This document shows positions 41,441-51,570 of a stretch of DNA of 64,000 bases, in pieces. The stretch is from contig JAJKFL010000011.1 of assembly GCA_021186555.1 (NCBI GenBank), forward strand, positions 32,537,611 through 32,601,610. The letters run 5' to 3'. Position 1 is the stretch's first letter. Each line of letters opens with the position of its first letter. The notes below the pieces were generated by a model. The model saw only the letters and a program-made list of their open reading frames with translations. It made no database searches and had not been told where the DNA came from. The position numbers and the translations under genes were made by a program. Source of the DNA: Reticulitermes speratus (lineage: Eukaryota > Arthropoda > Insecta > Blattodea > Rhinotermitidae).

Positions 41441-41824
41441 GCACACCGAAAAATTTCGGGATTTTTTAATGAAGTTTTCTATATATTTTATTTTAATTTT
41501 GTGTACGAGTTGGTAAAAAATACACGCTGTTTTATATTGTAATATATCTGCATTTTGTTGCATATGCTTTATAGAAGTGGTACTGATCTCTAGATTAGCT
41601 GAACAACTACTAGCTTTTCTAAAGGACCCTTCTCCATGAAGTTGCTGGCAGTATGGAGTAAAACCTAGAAGCACAGTCTCTCAGAATAGCCATTACAGGA
41701 ACCCAATCCAGGCAGCAGAAGTCCCACGCAGTCGGTAGGGTCTTAGCTGTTTTTATTCTAGTGGAAGGATCAGAGCGTGTCTCTGAGCAGCTGGCGGTCT
41801 CCAGCGGGCCCACTCTACACCCCC
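41441..41824. other. Unassigned, with a possible family 2 tail scrap
   Basis: At 41598-41645, CTACTAGCTTTTCTAAAGGACCC resembles the 3' untranslated end of family 2 (compare 44678-44715). The rest is unassigned. Confidence 0.35.
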
Positions 41825-41962
41825 CGGATAATGGATGAATGAATTTGGAGCGTTGGTGGAATGATAACTGACAAGAGAAACCCGAAGTACTCTGCCACTT
41901 GGTCCACCGCAAGTGCTGTGTGGACTGCCCGGTGACTAACCGTTCGAACTGCGGCTTGACCC
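41825..41962 (-). mobile_element. SINE-D, diverged
   Basis: GGAGCGTTGGTGGAATG, AACCCGAAGTACTC, CACTTGGTCCACCGCAAG and GACTAACCGTTCGAACTGCGG match SINE-D on the minus strand. Confidence 0.7.
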
Positions 41963-42835
41963 CTCTCAGTGCAGTTTCCGTTTATAACAGCGTGTTAGTT
42001 TCCGCAATACCACTGCCAACTTTGCAACAACTTACTTCAAACACGTGGAAGAACACCAGACTCTATCCGTAAGTCGAACCCACGAACTGCGAAACAATAA
42101 ACAGCCGAAAAAAAAATAAATTGTGCAAAATTTCTATGTCTTGTGTACGTCAATGTAGAAATAAAAGAAACTTTTGTATCCCTAATCCGTTGAGAGTCGT
42201 ATTATTAGTTGTTTTCGGGGGAGTCCAACTCCCTTTTCCTCCACGCCTCAACATCCTCTTAACTTCGACCTTGCAAGTGCCAAGTGTCAAGAACTTGGAC
42301 TTCATAAAACTTCCTATGCCTGATAACATGTGACACTATTTTACCTAAACTACAGTCAGCAAACATCTGGAGGAACTATTTACCTTCAATTTGAAACTGT
42401 TTGAGAGTTCTTATGCGCTGATTTGTAATTTAACCATGCAAGAAGACCTCGCGGCTGGGCAGTAAAAGAACTATCAGATGACACTTCTACGGTTAAACCG
42501 TAAGAATCATAGCATTATTTGGCTTCTGGACTTCGTCAGTCTCTAAAAATCAGAGCACAATGCAATGTTTCAGAAAATAGATGACAATATCTTCAGAGAA
42601 ACATGCTACTAGTTTGTAAACTCAGCAAAGAACAAGACAAAACACTAAAGATGCCAGAGAATTGTGACGAAACGTACTGAGTTAAAATAAAAGGATTTGC
42701 ACAAAGTTGAATTTGATGTTTTTATTCAAATATGAACTAGGCACCTTCTTTTCGGTGCTTCAGAATGTCAAGAAAACCCACTGACTTATTTAAGCTCAAG
42801 AATGGGGTGATAATATGTCTTTTCTATATAACTTC
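41963..42835. other. Unassigned sequence
   Basis: No recognisable element in about 870 bp. Confidence 0.45.
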
Positions 42836-43018
42836 GGCCTCTAATGGGCCCACTTTTCATCCCCTGAATCACAGATGAATAAACATGGAGCACCAGCAGG
42901 ATGTACTTGAATGAAAAGGACCAAAGTACTCGGAGAGAAACCCGTCTCGTTGCCTCCTTGTCCATCACAAATCCCACACTGACTGTCCTGGGATTGAATT
43001 CAGACCTCCGCCGTAACA
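42836..43018 (-). mobile_element. SINE-D, diverged
   Basis: GGAGCACCAGCAGGATG, CAAAGTACTCGGAGAGAAACC, CTTGTCCATCACAAATCCCAC and GGGATTGAATTCAGACCTCCGC on the minus strand. Confidence 0.7.
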
Positions 43019-43870
43019 AATCCCTAAAGGTTAGTACTTATCTACCAAAATAACTCTTATACAGTGATGATGGAAGCAAAACTTTCCTATCTACCATAAA
43101 ACTCGGCGTTACGTCCGAGACGCCAACAGACTTTCACAGACACTGCAACAAGAAACCAAAATCTCATACAATGACCTGTTTGTTTGCGGAATAATTTTAT
43201 CGTTAATTTCACTAATAGAGATCGAGTTGCCATGTCGGAGCAAGTGCAGTTGATGATGAAAACTGAAGCCATTAATCACTAAAGAAAAATGGACCGCTGA
43301 ATTGCCAAGTTGAGTCAATTTCGCCAAGATAAGACAGATTTGGGCCTCGGTATATTAAATAGAACTTTTGTTCAATAACCTTATTGGATTCGCGTTCCTT
43401 TCGACATAATACATATGAAAAGCGATGTCCATCAACTGTCATTTGAACTCCACAAAGAGTTTTGCTTTCTTCCAAACAATTGCTTTTAAACATGAGCACT
43501 GCCAAAATCGATATTTCTCCAAATCGATGCAGACTATATGTAGGATAGTATTTGTATACAGCATGTACGCACTTTGAATATAATCCGCGGTCTTGTTTGC
43601 TGAAATTCCGAGAGACCGTCCACAGAAATTTCACACGCATGGAAAACTGAAGGCAAAGACCTGTGATTTCCGCAGCCTAACCCACTCATCAGCACCGTGT
43701 CGTCTTGCATTCGGCACTTCTCGTTCAGTTCGCAACAACAGACTTTGAATCTTCAGCGAAGAACAGTCTGCAAAGAGCCACTCGTCTTTCCGTGTACATC
43801 TCGAGACACCCTGCATTTTCCCGTGACTCTTTCGGCTTGCAAAATAATTAAACAAATAGAACCAGACTTT
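43019..43870. other. Unassigned sequence
   Basis: An open frame of 122 codons (minus, 43272-43640) has no recognised motif. No repeats recognised. Confidence 0.4.
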
Positions 43871-43918
43871 GAGAACTAATTGATTTCTGGACTTTGTCCA
43901 TCGTCCGGAAATCTAAAA

Positions 43919-43961
43919 TCACGACGTTTCGGAAGCTGGATCTATTTCCGTCCTCAGGTGA
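43919..43961 (-). ncRNA. Hammerhead-like motif, left arm
   Basis: Minus strand: TCAC, CTGAGGA, stem II GGAA/TTCC, GAAAC, GTC, GTGA. Stem I TCAC/GTGA pairs perfectly and differs from the ACC/GGT and CTCC/GGAG pairs of other copies. Confidence 0.6.
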
Positions 43962-44019
43962 AGGGGGAGGGAGACACTTACTCTGTCTAAGGGACCCAAC
44001 AGAGTGTCTCCCTCCCCTT

Positions 44020-44062
44020 TCACTTGAGGACAGAAGCAGATCTAGCTTCCGAAACGTCGTGA
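44020..44062 (+). ncRNA. Hammerhead-like motif, right arm
   Basis: TCAC, TTGAGGA (first core base C to T), GAA...TTCC, GAAAC, GTC, GTGA. Partner of the motif at 43919. Confidence 0.5.
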
Positions 44063-44284
44063 TTTTAAATTTCCGGACGATGGACAAAGTCCAGAAACCA
44101 ATTAGTTCTCATTGTTACATACCGTCGTCAGAACCTTTTAGAACCAGACTTATTACACCACACCTACATTTTCTAACTCCTTAAATCCTGCACTTTGCAT
44201 GGTGCCTTTGGCCCTTTGAAACTCTCTAGTTACGACTATATACACCATATACTTTAACATTGAAAGAACTCAGTATTTTCTCCA

Positions 44285-44700
44285 CCCAGTATACATAACT
44301 ATGTTTGGGCCTAAGAGGGACGAGGTAACAGGGCAGTGGAGAAGACTACATACAGAGGAGCTTCATGATCTGTGCTCCTCATCAAATATTATTCGGGTGA
44401 TAAAGAAGAATAAGATGGGCAGGGCATATGGCATGTATGGGGGACAGGAGAGGTGCATACAGGGTTTTGGTGAGAAGACCTGAGGGAAGGCAACAACTTC
44501 GAAGACCTAGGTGTAGATGGGAGGATAATATTAAAATTGATCTTCAAGAAGGGGGATGGAGAGGCATGGACTGGATTGATCTGACTCAGGATACGAAGAG
44601 GTGGCGGGTGCTTGTGAACGCGGTAATGAACCTTCGGGTTCCGTAAAATGCAGGGAATTTCTTGACTAGCTGAGGATCTATTAGCTTCTCAGGAAGGACT
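44285..44700 (+). pseudogene. Non-LTR RT tail, family 2, one frameshift
   Basis: The first frame (44301-44483) reads [35 protein letters not shown] and [12 protein letters not shown] +1 frame (44428-44646) continues with [38 protein letters not shown] and [10 protein letters not shown] before the stop. This matches the C-terminal block found in many insect non-LTR retroelements ([39 protein letters not shown]). About 130 codons remain, with one frameshift. The non-coding end AATGCAGGGAATTTCTTGACTAGC and the ACTGTCCTCCATGGAGTTA end follow. Confidence 0.85.
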
Positions 44701-44778
44701 GTCCTCCATGGAGTTAATTAGTTCACTTCAGTATTTCTCAATTAAAAATAGTGATTACTTCCCTAAACAGCATCAACC

Positions 44779-45308
44779 GATTGGCATTTGTAATAAAGAT
44801 GCGTTGTGTTTACTGTGAGATATGAAGGAAAAGGTTAGAGTAAGCTAGGGTAAATCGGGTCAAAATTGTTAAATCTCAAACCGTAGCTTGCTATGTATTA
44901 TTCATTGCAGATTGGCATTTGTAATAAAGATGCGTTGTGTTTACTGTGAGGTATGAAGGAAAAGGTTAGAGTAAGCTAGGGTAAATCGGGTCAAAATTTT
45001 TTAAATCTCAAACCGTAGCTTGCTATGTATTATTCATTGCAGATTGACATTTGTAATAAAGATGCGTTGTGTTTACTGTGAGGTATGAAGAAAAAGGTTA
45101 GAGTAAGCTAGGGTAAATCGGGTCAAAATTTTTTAAATCTCAAACCGTAGCTTGCTATGTATTATTCATTGCAGATTGACATTTGTAATAAAGATGCGTT
45201 GTGTTTACTGTGAGGTATGAAGGAAAAGGTTAGAGTAAGCTAGGGTAAATCGGGTCAAAATTTTTTTAAATCTCAAACCGTAGCTTGCTATGTATTATTC
45301 ATTGCAGA
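44779..45308. repeat. About 132-bp tandem repeat, 4 copies
   Basis: Units start at 44779, 44910, 45042 and 45174 with GATTGGCATTTGTAATAAAG or GATTGACATTTG. They contain GGTTAGAGTAAGCTAGGG and end CATTGCAG. The length of a T run (GT2, T6, T6, T7) varies. Copies are nearly identical. Confidence 0.94.
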
Positions 45309-45889
45309 TATTACGCACAGTTCTTCACCTCGACCCTCTAGCGACACATTCTCGTAATGACACTTCATCTAACTGTGTAAGACCTATTGCAATTACAACA
45401 CTGCTTGACCCAATTCACCCTAATCCACTGGAATAAATCGGGCCAGTAGGCTAATTGCATTTTCACTTCATATTTATGTCACACGTTAGAAGAAAAGCTT
45501 GGAAACTTAAAAATATCACGCTTATTTTTATTCTGCTGCATTTCTTGTTAGCACATATTCCGCCAATACAGGTTTTCTTTCCCTACGAACATCACCCTTG
45601 GCGCTGTACCAAATCAGCCAATTTTTTTCTGAAACAGGGTCGCAAAATGTAAAAGAGGTAAGACTCCGTAGAATGTGTAACTTTCTTCATTCTTACATTG
45701 ACAGTGCACTTCCTACGAACTTGACGAAGGTGATATAATTTCTTTCCAACTTTTGTCTTTTTTACATCTGTTCTCATCAGTGGAATCGTCCTTTCACCAT
45801 TTCTTTTCAGCATCAAAATATTACATTCGTTATCACAATATCACTTTAGAAATGTAATATTTTACATTTTCCGTACAATTGTCTTATGC
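45309..45889. other. Unassigned sequence
   Basis: Nothing recognised; AT-rich with short open frames. Confidence 0.45.
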
Positions 45890-46110
45890 ATACAAGTTTA
45901 TTTCCAACTAACTGCACAATTAACTTTAATTCTCCTACATGTTTCGCCTGTAAACTACAACCATCCTCAGGGAGCTACAAGTGTTGAAGACATGTACAGC
46001 GTGCTATACAGACAGTCAAATATATATGGTAAAACATTTATACTTATCAGTGTCACTCGATAAATATACAGTGTTATTAAAATATTTTTAAAATTATAAC
46101 ACAAGTGAAG
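45890..46110 (-). mobile_element. Penelope-type arm
   Basis: CAAGTTTATTTCCAACTAAC, then the motif at 45931 and GTGTTGAAGACATGTACAGCG...ATGGTAAAACATTTATA. It parallels the inner region of 34860-34990 (AAAGACGTATACAGCATTGC), so both derive from one family. Confidence 0.6.
45931..45975 (-). ncRNA. Hammerhead-like motif
   Basis: Minus strand: CTCC, CTGAGGA, stem II TTGT/ACAG with flanking mismatch, GAAAC, AT, GTA, GGAG. Stem I pairs over 4 bp. Confidence 0.55.
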
Positions 46111-46442
46111 TATAAAATTAAGTAATATGTAATATCCAAAAATCTGATGATGTGTGATTTCTCTCCAGTTTATAGCACAGCGGAGACCCCAGATTTAGAT
46201 ATTGGGCATGCACTGCAAGAGTGAAGTCGCTGTACTCGACTTTAGAAGCTTAAGAAGGACCTGTCCAGAGGCTTAAGTGTGTATGTGGTAGGACTTGCAG
46301 GACACGTCGTGCAAATATAATTTTTTTTTTTTCACAAAATTCTGTATCCTGCACGTTACTCGAGAGTGTCTACATTTTCGTACACGAAAGAATTCTAAAA
46401 CTGACCTGATTTAACACCTGACCCGATTGACCATAGCACACT

Positions 46443-46473
46443 GTATATATATATATACATACATACATACATA
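46443..46473 (+). repeat. (TA)n(CATA)n microsatellite
   Basis: TA and ACAT units immediately before the pogo-like MITE, supplying its TA target. 46111-46442 is otherwise unassigned. Confidence 0.85.
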
Positions 46474-46662
46474 CAGTCGAACCCAGTTATAACGACATCA
46501 GTTTATACGACACCTCGCCTACAACGTCAGATATTCTGTGGTACCAATTATATTCCTCACTGTTAACCATAACATTATAGTTCTCGGTTATAACAACACT
46601 CGTTTATAACGACACAAAATATTCAGTCCCTCTCATGACGTTATAAGCGAGTTTAACCGTGT
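46474..46662 (-). mobile_element. pogo/Tigger-like MITE copy 3
   Basis: CAGTCGAACCCAGTTATAACG at the left and a decayed CGTTATAAGCGAGTTTAACCG at the right. The internal sequence is the reverse of copies 5255 and 31099 (TGGTACCAATTATATTCCTC). Confidence 0.82.
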
Positions 46663-46680
46663 GTGTGTGCGTGTGCGCGC

Positions 46681-46715
<35 letters not shown>
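46660..46715 (+). repeat. (GT)n(GC)n(AT)n microsatellite
   Basis: GTGTGTGTGCGTGTGCGCGCG followed by an AT run. It borders the decayed right end of the MITE. Confidence 0.85.
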
Positions 46716-47072
46716 AGACGAGCTTCGTGCTTTAAAGTGATAAACAAATTGTCTGGTCCCATTTAGGTACTCGTCAACTTATGATCGCAAACTTACACAA
46801 CCGGTTGTTGGCTGTGTGGCTGACAAGGCGGTAACGGTCCCTCGTTTACAAGCCTTATGGCAACCAAGTAAGAAGCAGGGAGGTAAGGACTTGCGCATTT
46901 TAAGTACAATTCCAGGTGGATGAAAACAAAACAGAACACGTTCCAGCACTCTTTAACCCGAAACGCAGTAAATACGCTTACAGACTATGTGCGAACAGAA
47001 ATATCCCAATGTCAATACTGACAAAAGAATCTCATTTGCTTAATTTCGGACTTCCGCCGTGGCGTACTGAGG
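46716..47072. other. Unassigned sequence
   Basis: Nothing recognised. Confidence 0.45.
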
Positions 47073-47242
47073 CCTTCCCTCTTCTGGGATGTTACACGGC
47101 GTAGGTTGGTAGTTGGTTACCGACGTTTCGGAAAAAACCTATCGATACCATTATACGAGACTTCTTGGCGGGATCGGAAAGTTGTGCAACGTCGGTAAGC
47201 AACTGCCAACGTAGCTGCGTACCATCGCAGACGAGCGAAGGC
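47073..47242. mobile_element. Penelope-type inverted-repeat unit, decayed
   Basis: CCTTCCCTCTTCTGGGATG and GGTTACCGACGTTTCGG on the left, CAACGTCGGTAAGCAACTGCC and GCGAAGG on the right. The hammerhead-like cores are largely lost; a GGAAAA...CCTATCG remnant follows the left GAAAC. Confidence 0.5.
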
Positions 47243-47692
47243 CAGAACCTCACTGGTCCAGTTACCAACCAGTCCGTCACTACAGACTGAGATGTCACTG
47301 CCCATACACACGTGAAAACAGCCAAGACATGTGCACATCATTCCAGCTAATTACACTTCGATGGGCGTTGGCCAACGCCGTTATTTCCCATTTACGGTAC
47401 TTTTCCATTTCCTTGGAACATCACAAGAGATCAAGGAAGCTGGCCAGTTAGGGAAAAGAACGGACCAGCTGCTGTCAGACACAATAACCGGTGAACCGAG
47501 TCCAACTGAATACAGCTGTCAGTTTCGCTTCGGTTCAGAGGAGACAGACAGGCGACAGTGATGCCAGTCGCAGAGGAAGCTCAACGCTTCATGCGACGAC
47601 ACCTCTTGAAGACCGCCGTCTTCTGGGGTGTGATTTGTACACTTAAACCAGACTACACTGCGTCATATACCAGAAGACAACAATCTATAGGC
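47243..47692. other. Mostly unassigned; Penelope-type outer text at 47620-47690
   Basis: GTCTTCTGGGGTGTGAT and ACTGCGTCATATACCAGAAGAC (47620-47685) form a loose inverted pair similar to the outer ends of the 20854 palindrome, without a hammerhead core. Confidence 0.4.
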
Positions 47693-47826
47693 CGTGCCAT
47701 GGCTCTGGCTAATAATCGCAGGCCTCTCACCGCCGAGGTTGAATTTCATTTCCAGGCCAGTCCACGTGAGAGTTTTGGTGGACGAAGTGGCAATGGTATA
47801 AATTTTTCTCTGGGTACTTCGGTTCT
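47693..47826 (+). mobile_element. SINE-D, 5' part, split by SINE-B
   Basis: GCCGTGCCATGGCTCTGGC, CGCAGGCCTCTCACCGC and TTTTGGTGGACGAAGTGGCA. Box B is decayed. The copy resumes at 48114. Confidence 0.8.
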
Positions 47827-48113
47827 TCGTGGGCCGTGATAGCGTAGTCGGTATAGCGACTCGCTACGGGCTGGAAGGTCCGGGGATCTAATCCCGGTGG
47901 GGGCGAGATTTTCTGCGCCCGTCCGAACCGGCCCTGAGGCCCACCCAGCTTCCTGTACAATGTGTACGGGGTCTCTTTTCCCGGGGTAAAGCGGCCGAGG
48001 CGTGGTGTTGACCACACACCGCCATCTCGCGCAGAGGTCAAAGAAAAAGTAGAGCCATACCTCTACTCCCTTAATGGGCCTTCATGGCCTGTTCTAGGGT
48101 GAAATTTACCTTT
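47827..48113 (+). mobile_element. SINE-B1 nested in SINE-D, full length
   Basis: GGGCCGTGATAGCGTAGTCGG, box B-like GGGGATCTAATCCCGG, GCGCCCGTCCGAACCGG, TAAAGCGGCCGAGG, TGGGCCTTCATGGCCTG and tail TTTACCTTT. The duplication ACTTCGGTTCT is perfect (47816-47826, 48114-48124) and comes from the SINE-D body. Confidence 0.92.
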
Positions 48114-48165
48114 ACTTCGGTTCTCCCGTGTCACTACTACTCCAGCAGTGCTCCATACACATGAA
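48114..48165 (+). mobile_element. SINE-D, 3' part
   Basis: ACTTCGGTTCTCCCGTGTCA and CAGTGCTCCATACAC complete the copy begun at 47693. Confidence 0.75.
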
Positions 48166-48763
48166 TTCCTGTATCACGGAATGTCGCGGTGGCTTACTGT
48201 TTGCTTGCTGCCCACAAGACACTGAGATCTGTATAGTTTATGTGTTACCCACAAAACAACTGAATATGGTTTCTGCGTCGTTACAAGTTAAGGCAATAAT
48301 GCTAAAAAAAATCTGTGTGCATTTCAGAGAAAATAAAAGTGGTTTCGCCAGGAGGTGGATATTAATTAGCTGGCGAAGGGCCCACCGACGCCCACAGACA
48401 AGCGTGACGCGGTCTGATTATTCAGTATCGGGAGCTGGCTGCCAGCACGCTAAAGTCCAAGTGCATTGCCACAAGAGGGAGGGTGGGTCACAACAAACTG
48501 TTCAGTCAGGTTGAACCTACCTCATTAGTGTAAGCATCTCCGAATGTCCCATAAATTTTGCAGCAAACAAATGGAGCCAATTGGAACACTTTCGTCTTAC
48601 GTGACTACAGCTTTAAATAATACAGTATCGATGTCAGTCGATAAAGAGAAATCAATACGATTCGATATGTGCGACACAGAGTGTCGCGGTCAGAAACTTT
48701 ACTGGAGGAGCCACGTAATTGGGTTCGTCACAGAATCGGTTACATTTACCTTAGGACAAAGTT
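48166..48763. other. Unassigned sequence
   Basis: A 128-codon plus-strand frame (48128-48514) starts inside SINE-D and shows no motif; regarded as chance. Confidence 0.4.
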
Positions 48764-49075
48764 CACCCTAGAACAGGCCATGAAGGCCCAGGTGTAGCTG
48801 TACTCTTTCTTTAACCTCGGCGCTAGATGGGAGTGTGTGTTCAACACAACGCCTCGACCGCTTTACCCCCCCCACCTCCCGGGAACCGGGAAAAACCCCG
48901 GTACCCATTGTATAGGAGGCTGGGTGGGCCCCAGGGCCGGCATGGACGGTTGCGAAAAATTTCGCCTCCACCGGGACTCGATCCCCTGACCGTCCAGAAA
49001 AAAAATCTCTTGCCCTTCCGAAATTCGAACCCCGGATCGCCCAGCCCGCAGCTTAGTCACTGTACTGAGTAGAGA
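48764..49075 (-). mobile_element. SINE-B with two heads (B1 plus B2)
   Basis: The body is B1-like: AAAGTTCACCCTAGAACAGG, CCGCTTTACC, TGTATAGGAGGCTGGG. A B1 box B follows (CACCGGGACTCGATCCCC, GACCGTCCAG). Then, after an A8 run, a second B2-like head segment appears: AATCTCTTGCCC, a box B AAATTCGAACCCCGG and AGTCACTGTACTGAG. This looks like a chimera of two subtypes. Confidence 0.75.
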
Positions 49076-49361
49076 CACGACTGTAAATTAATTGCCAAAT
49101 ATTTCCAATTACATGACAAAGAAAATAACAAGAAATCTTCATCGCAGTGACAACACAAATATACAGCCGCCTACTACCAACGTCCTACTAGACGATGTAA
49201 CGCGGAGAGGGAAGATTCATTATTATTTTAAGGAACTTGGGCTCTAATTATAACAAATACAGCAGCAAAACTGTCTCGGTGCAATGTATAGACACTGCAG
49301 ACACACCCAACAATTCTGTGGAAGAATAAAATGAACAATAAAGGGAATAAATTTTATAGAA
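49076..49361. other. Unassigned sequence
   Basis: Nothing recognised. Confidence 0.45.
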
Positions 49362-49565
49362 CATCTCGGTGGAGTAGTTAGCATGCCTGCTTTGTATTCG
49401 GGACGTCCGGATTCAAATACCGGCCAGGAAACCGGATATCCTGACTCATTGTTTTCCTCACTTCTTCCAAACAAAATTCAGGATTGTGTATCAGATTACG
49501 CCACGGCAGTTTCCTTCCACATCCTTTCCAATTCTTACTCCCTAACCATCTTACCACTGGATGCT
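49362..49565 (+). mobile_element. SINE-E (tRNA-like), best copy
   Basis: TCGGTGGAGTAGTTAGCATG (box A region), TATTCGGGACGTCCGG, box B-like GATTCAAATACC, CCTGACTCATTGTTTTCCTC and CCACGGCAGTTTCC. A head-and-body layout like the other SINEs. Confidence 0.68.
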
Positions 49566-49797
49566 TCACGTTCCGGCATTTGTATGCTTAGCAGATTTTC
49601 AAGGATTGTTCGAACCTTGGTGTGAATTGATACAGCATCGTTAAAAAGCCATAAACATAAGAAATAAATAAACAGCACCCAAAACCACATGACCTTCAGG
49701 TATCATAACTGTGGCCGGTGATATCTCGTCTTTCATCACCGTGTCAATAAAACAGCTCTGTCAAGTTGTTTACGACTACAAGACTGAGGCCACACCG

Positions 49798-49985
49798 TAA
49801 CTGGCTTCACATCCCATGGGCCGGGCCCGAGTTCGATCCCAGGGCAAAAACTGTGGTGCACGAAGTGGCGGTGGTACAGCTTTCTGTCCGCCTACTCCGT
49901 CTTGTTTCTGTCAATTTCCATTCCACCAACGCTCCGAATCCATCCGTCATCCGAGGATGGACATCAGGGGCCGCAGTACCAGTAA
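49798..49985 (+). mobile_element. SINE-D, diverged
   Basis: GGGCCCGAGTTCGATCCCAGGG (box B), GTGGTGCACGAAGTGGC, TGTCAATTTCCATTCCACC and AACGCTCCGAATCC. Confidence 0.75.
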
Positions 49986-50298
49986 GACAGTCTCGCCGCA
50001 CCACAAGAGATTAAACGAACAACGTACAAAACGGGTCATGAGACCTCGTGACGTAATTTCGTAGCTCATGAACAGGTCCATAATGTAAACGCATCTTATG
50101 ACGTAGTTTCAGAGTATTAGAAGGTCCGGATATCAGAAAGTCCAGCTATAAGAATATTTGGATATCGGAAGATCAGATTTTCGGGAGATAAATTGGCATG
50201 AAAAATTGTACAGATCAAGCTTTGTTCTTCTACTAAACGGCACTTTCATTGTAAAATCTATCTACGGATAAATTGATCTTTCCGATTATTTGATATGT
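49986..50298. other. Unassigned sequence
   Basis: Nothing recognised. Confidence 0.45.
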
Positions 50299-50786
50299 TT
50301 TTTTTTTCCTTTATGGCTCGACAGCCCTATATGGACCTGGGCCTTCTCGTTTCGTCGAGGTTTCACGATCACACACATTTGAGACACATCACAGTCGGTA
50401 GGACTCCTCTGGAAGAGGGACCAGCTCGTCGCAGAGACCTCTACCTGACAACACACAACACTCACAAGAGACAGACATCCATGCCCCCGGTGGGATTTTT
50501 TTTTTTTTGCCTGTCCGGGGTTTTCCCCCTTTTGATCCATTTTTGTACTGTTTAAATCCTTTCGTCCTTCATGTCACTTTACGTTCCATACTATCGTCCT
50601 TACAACAAACACAACACAAACATCCATGCCCCCGGTGGGATTCGAACTCACGATCCTAGTAAGCGAGCGGCCAAAGACCCACGCCTTAGACCGCACGGCC
50701 ACTGGGATCGGCAGATTCGAACCCACCTTCCTAGTAAGCGAGCGGCCGAAGACCCACGCCTTAGACCGCACGGCCACTGGGATCGG
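50299..50786 (-). mobile_element. Compound SINE-A: two heads and an internal foreign segment
   Basis: A SINE-A body (50299-50498) ends at a T12 run. It is followed by about 100 bp of unrelated text (CCTGTCCGGGGTTTTCCCCC...). Then a second SINE-A body start (ATCCATGCCCCCGGTGGG) leads to a complete head (about 50637-50712). A second, directly repeated head follows (about 50713-50786; each with CACGCCTTAGACCGCACGG and CACTGGGATCGGC). The heads are nearly identical, so the duplication is recent. Confidence 0.82.
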
Positions 50787-50929
50787 CATGACATGTACGT
50801 AATAAAAACTATAGATACATGGGATGTTTTCACTGATTTTTCAGTTAAATCACCGATCGGAAATAATTCAGGATTACGAAAGAGCTATTTATATCAACAG
50901 TAGTCTTGTTCGTGTAATTTAGTGTTGCC

Positions 50930-51035
50930 CAAATAACATTTGTTGGGGGCAACAAGGCACAACCTTACACTCAACTGTAAGAGCGCTACCCTCTGAACTA
51001 CCGATAAAACGAACAAGAAGACCTGGCAGAAGACG
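50930..51035 (-). mobile_element. Possible tRNA-like SINE remnant
   Basis: Minus strand TCGGTAGTTCAGAGGGTAGC resembles a tRNA D arm/box A. No clear box B. Confidence 0.35.
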
Positions 51036-51176
51036 ACCACACTAACTTAACGCCTCTAAAAGCAGGAAGTGCATGTAATAATACGCTGAACCGTAATTAG
51101 ATAGAGGAAAATGCTATGACATCTTTAATGGCATGTGAAACGTTGGGTGGTAAAATAAATGTGAAAAAAAGGTAGA

Positions 51177-51570
51177 CAATGTACGTACACGTAACATTGT
51201 GGCGCGTGCGCGTAACCACTGTTGCCATAGAAACGCAACAATGCGTTCCCTTTGTATTATTGTTGAACTACGTGCAGCTGTCAACAATATAAAACGGTTG
51301 AGTGTCGCCACAGGAAAGCAAAAGCTACAAAATATTCCGTAATGCTGTCAAAAAAATAAAGGTACCTAGGTCTTCATGTAAAGTGACCGATATTTTTGTC
51401 AGATTTTGACCAAATTTGGAATATCTTGTCCGATTTACGTAAAAGTCCCCAATTTCAAATTCCACGGAAATCCGTCCAGTGGGAGCCGAGCTGATACATG
51501 CGGACGGACAGACAGACGGACACAACGAAGCTCATAGGTGATTTTTGCTATTTACGCGAACGCGCCTAAC
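51177..51570 (+). mobile_element. G-repeat copy 5, short subtype
   Basis: CAATGTACGTACACGTAACATTG to TTTACGCGAACGCGCC. It matches 25555-25894 throughout, including GTGGGAGCC and GACAGACGGACAC. Confidence 0.78.

Larger units (their letters stand above)
43871..44110. mobile_element. 240-bp palindromic Penelope-type unit
   Basis: Arms of about 115 bp mirror each other around 43990: GAGAACTAATTGATTTCTGG on the left against its inverse at 44091-44110. Each arm has a hammerhead-like motif. Because the arms are complementary, open frames on opposite strands give near-identical peptides (MSIVRKSKITTFRKLDL on plus, MSIVRKFKITTFRKLDL on minus); these are not genes. Confidence 0.75.

Noticed and set aside
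42121-42333. 70-codon frame with a hydrophobic stretch as a small membrane protein
   Set aside because: No signal or homologue recognised and it is surrounded by non-coding sequence.
43848-44184. Near-identical peptides on opposite strands
   Set aside because: They follow directly from the palindrome and are not a gene pair.
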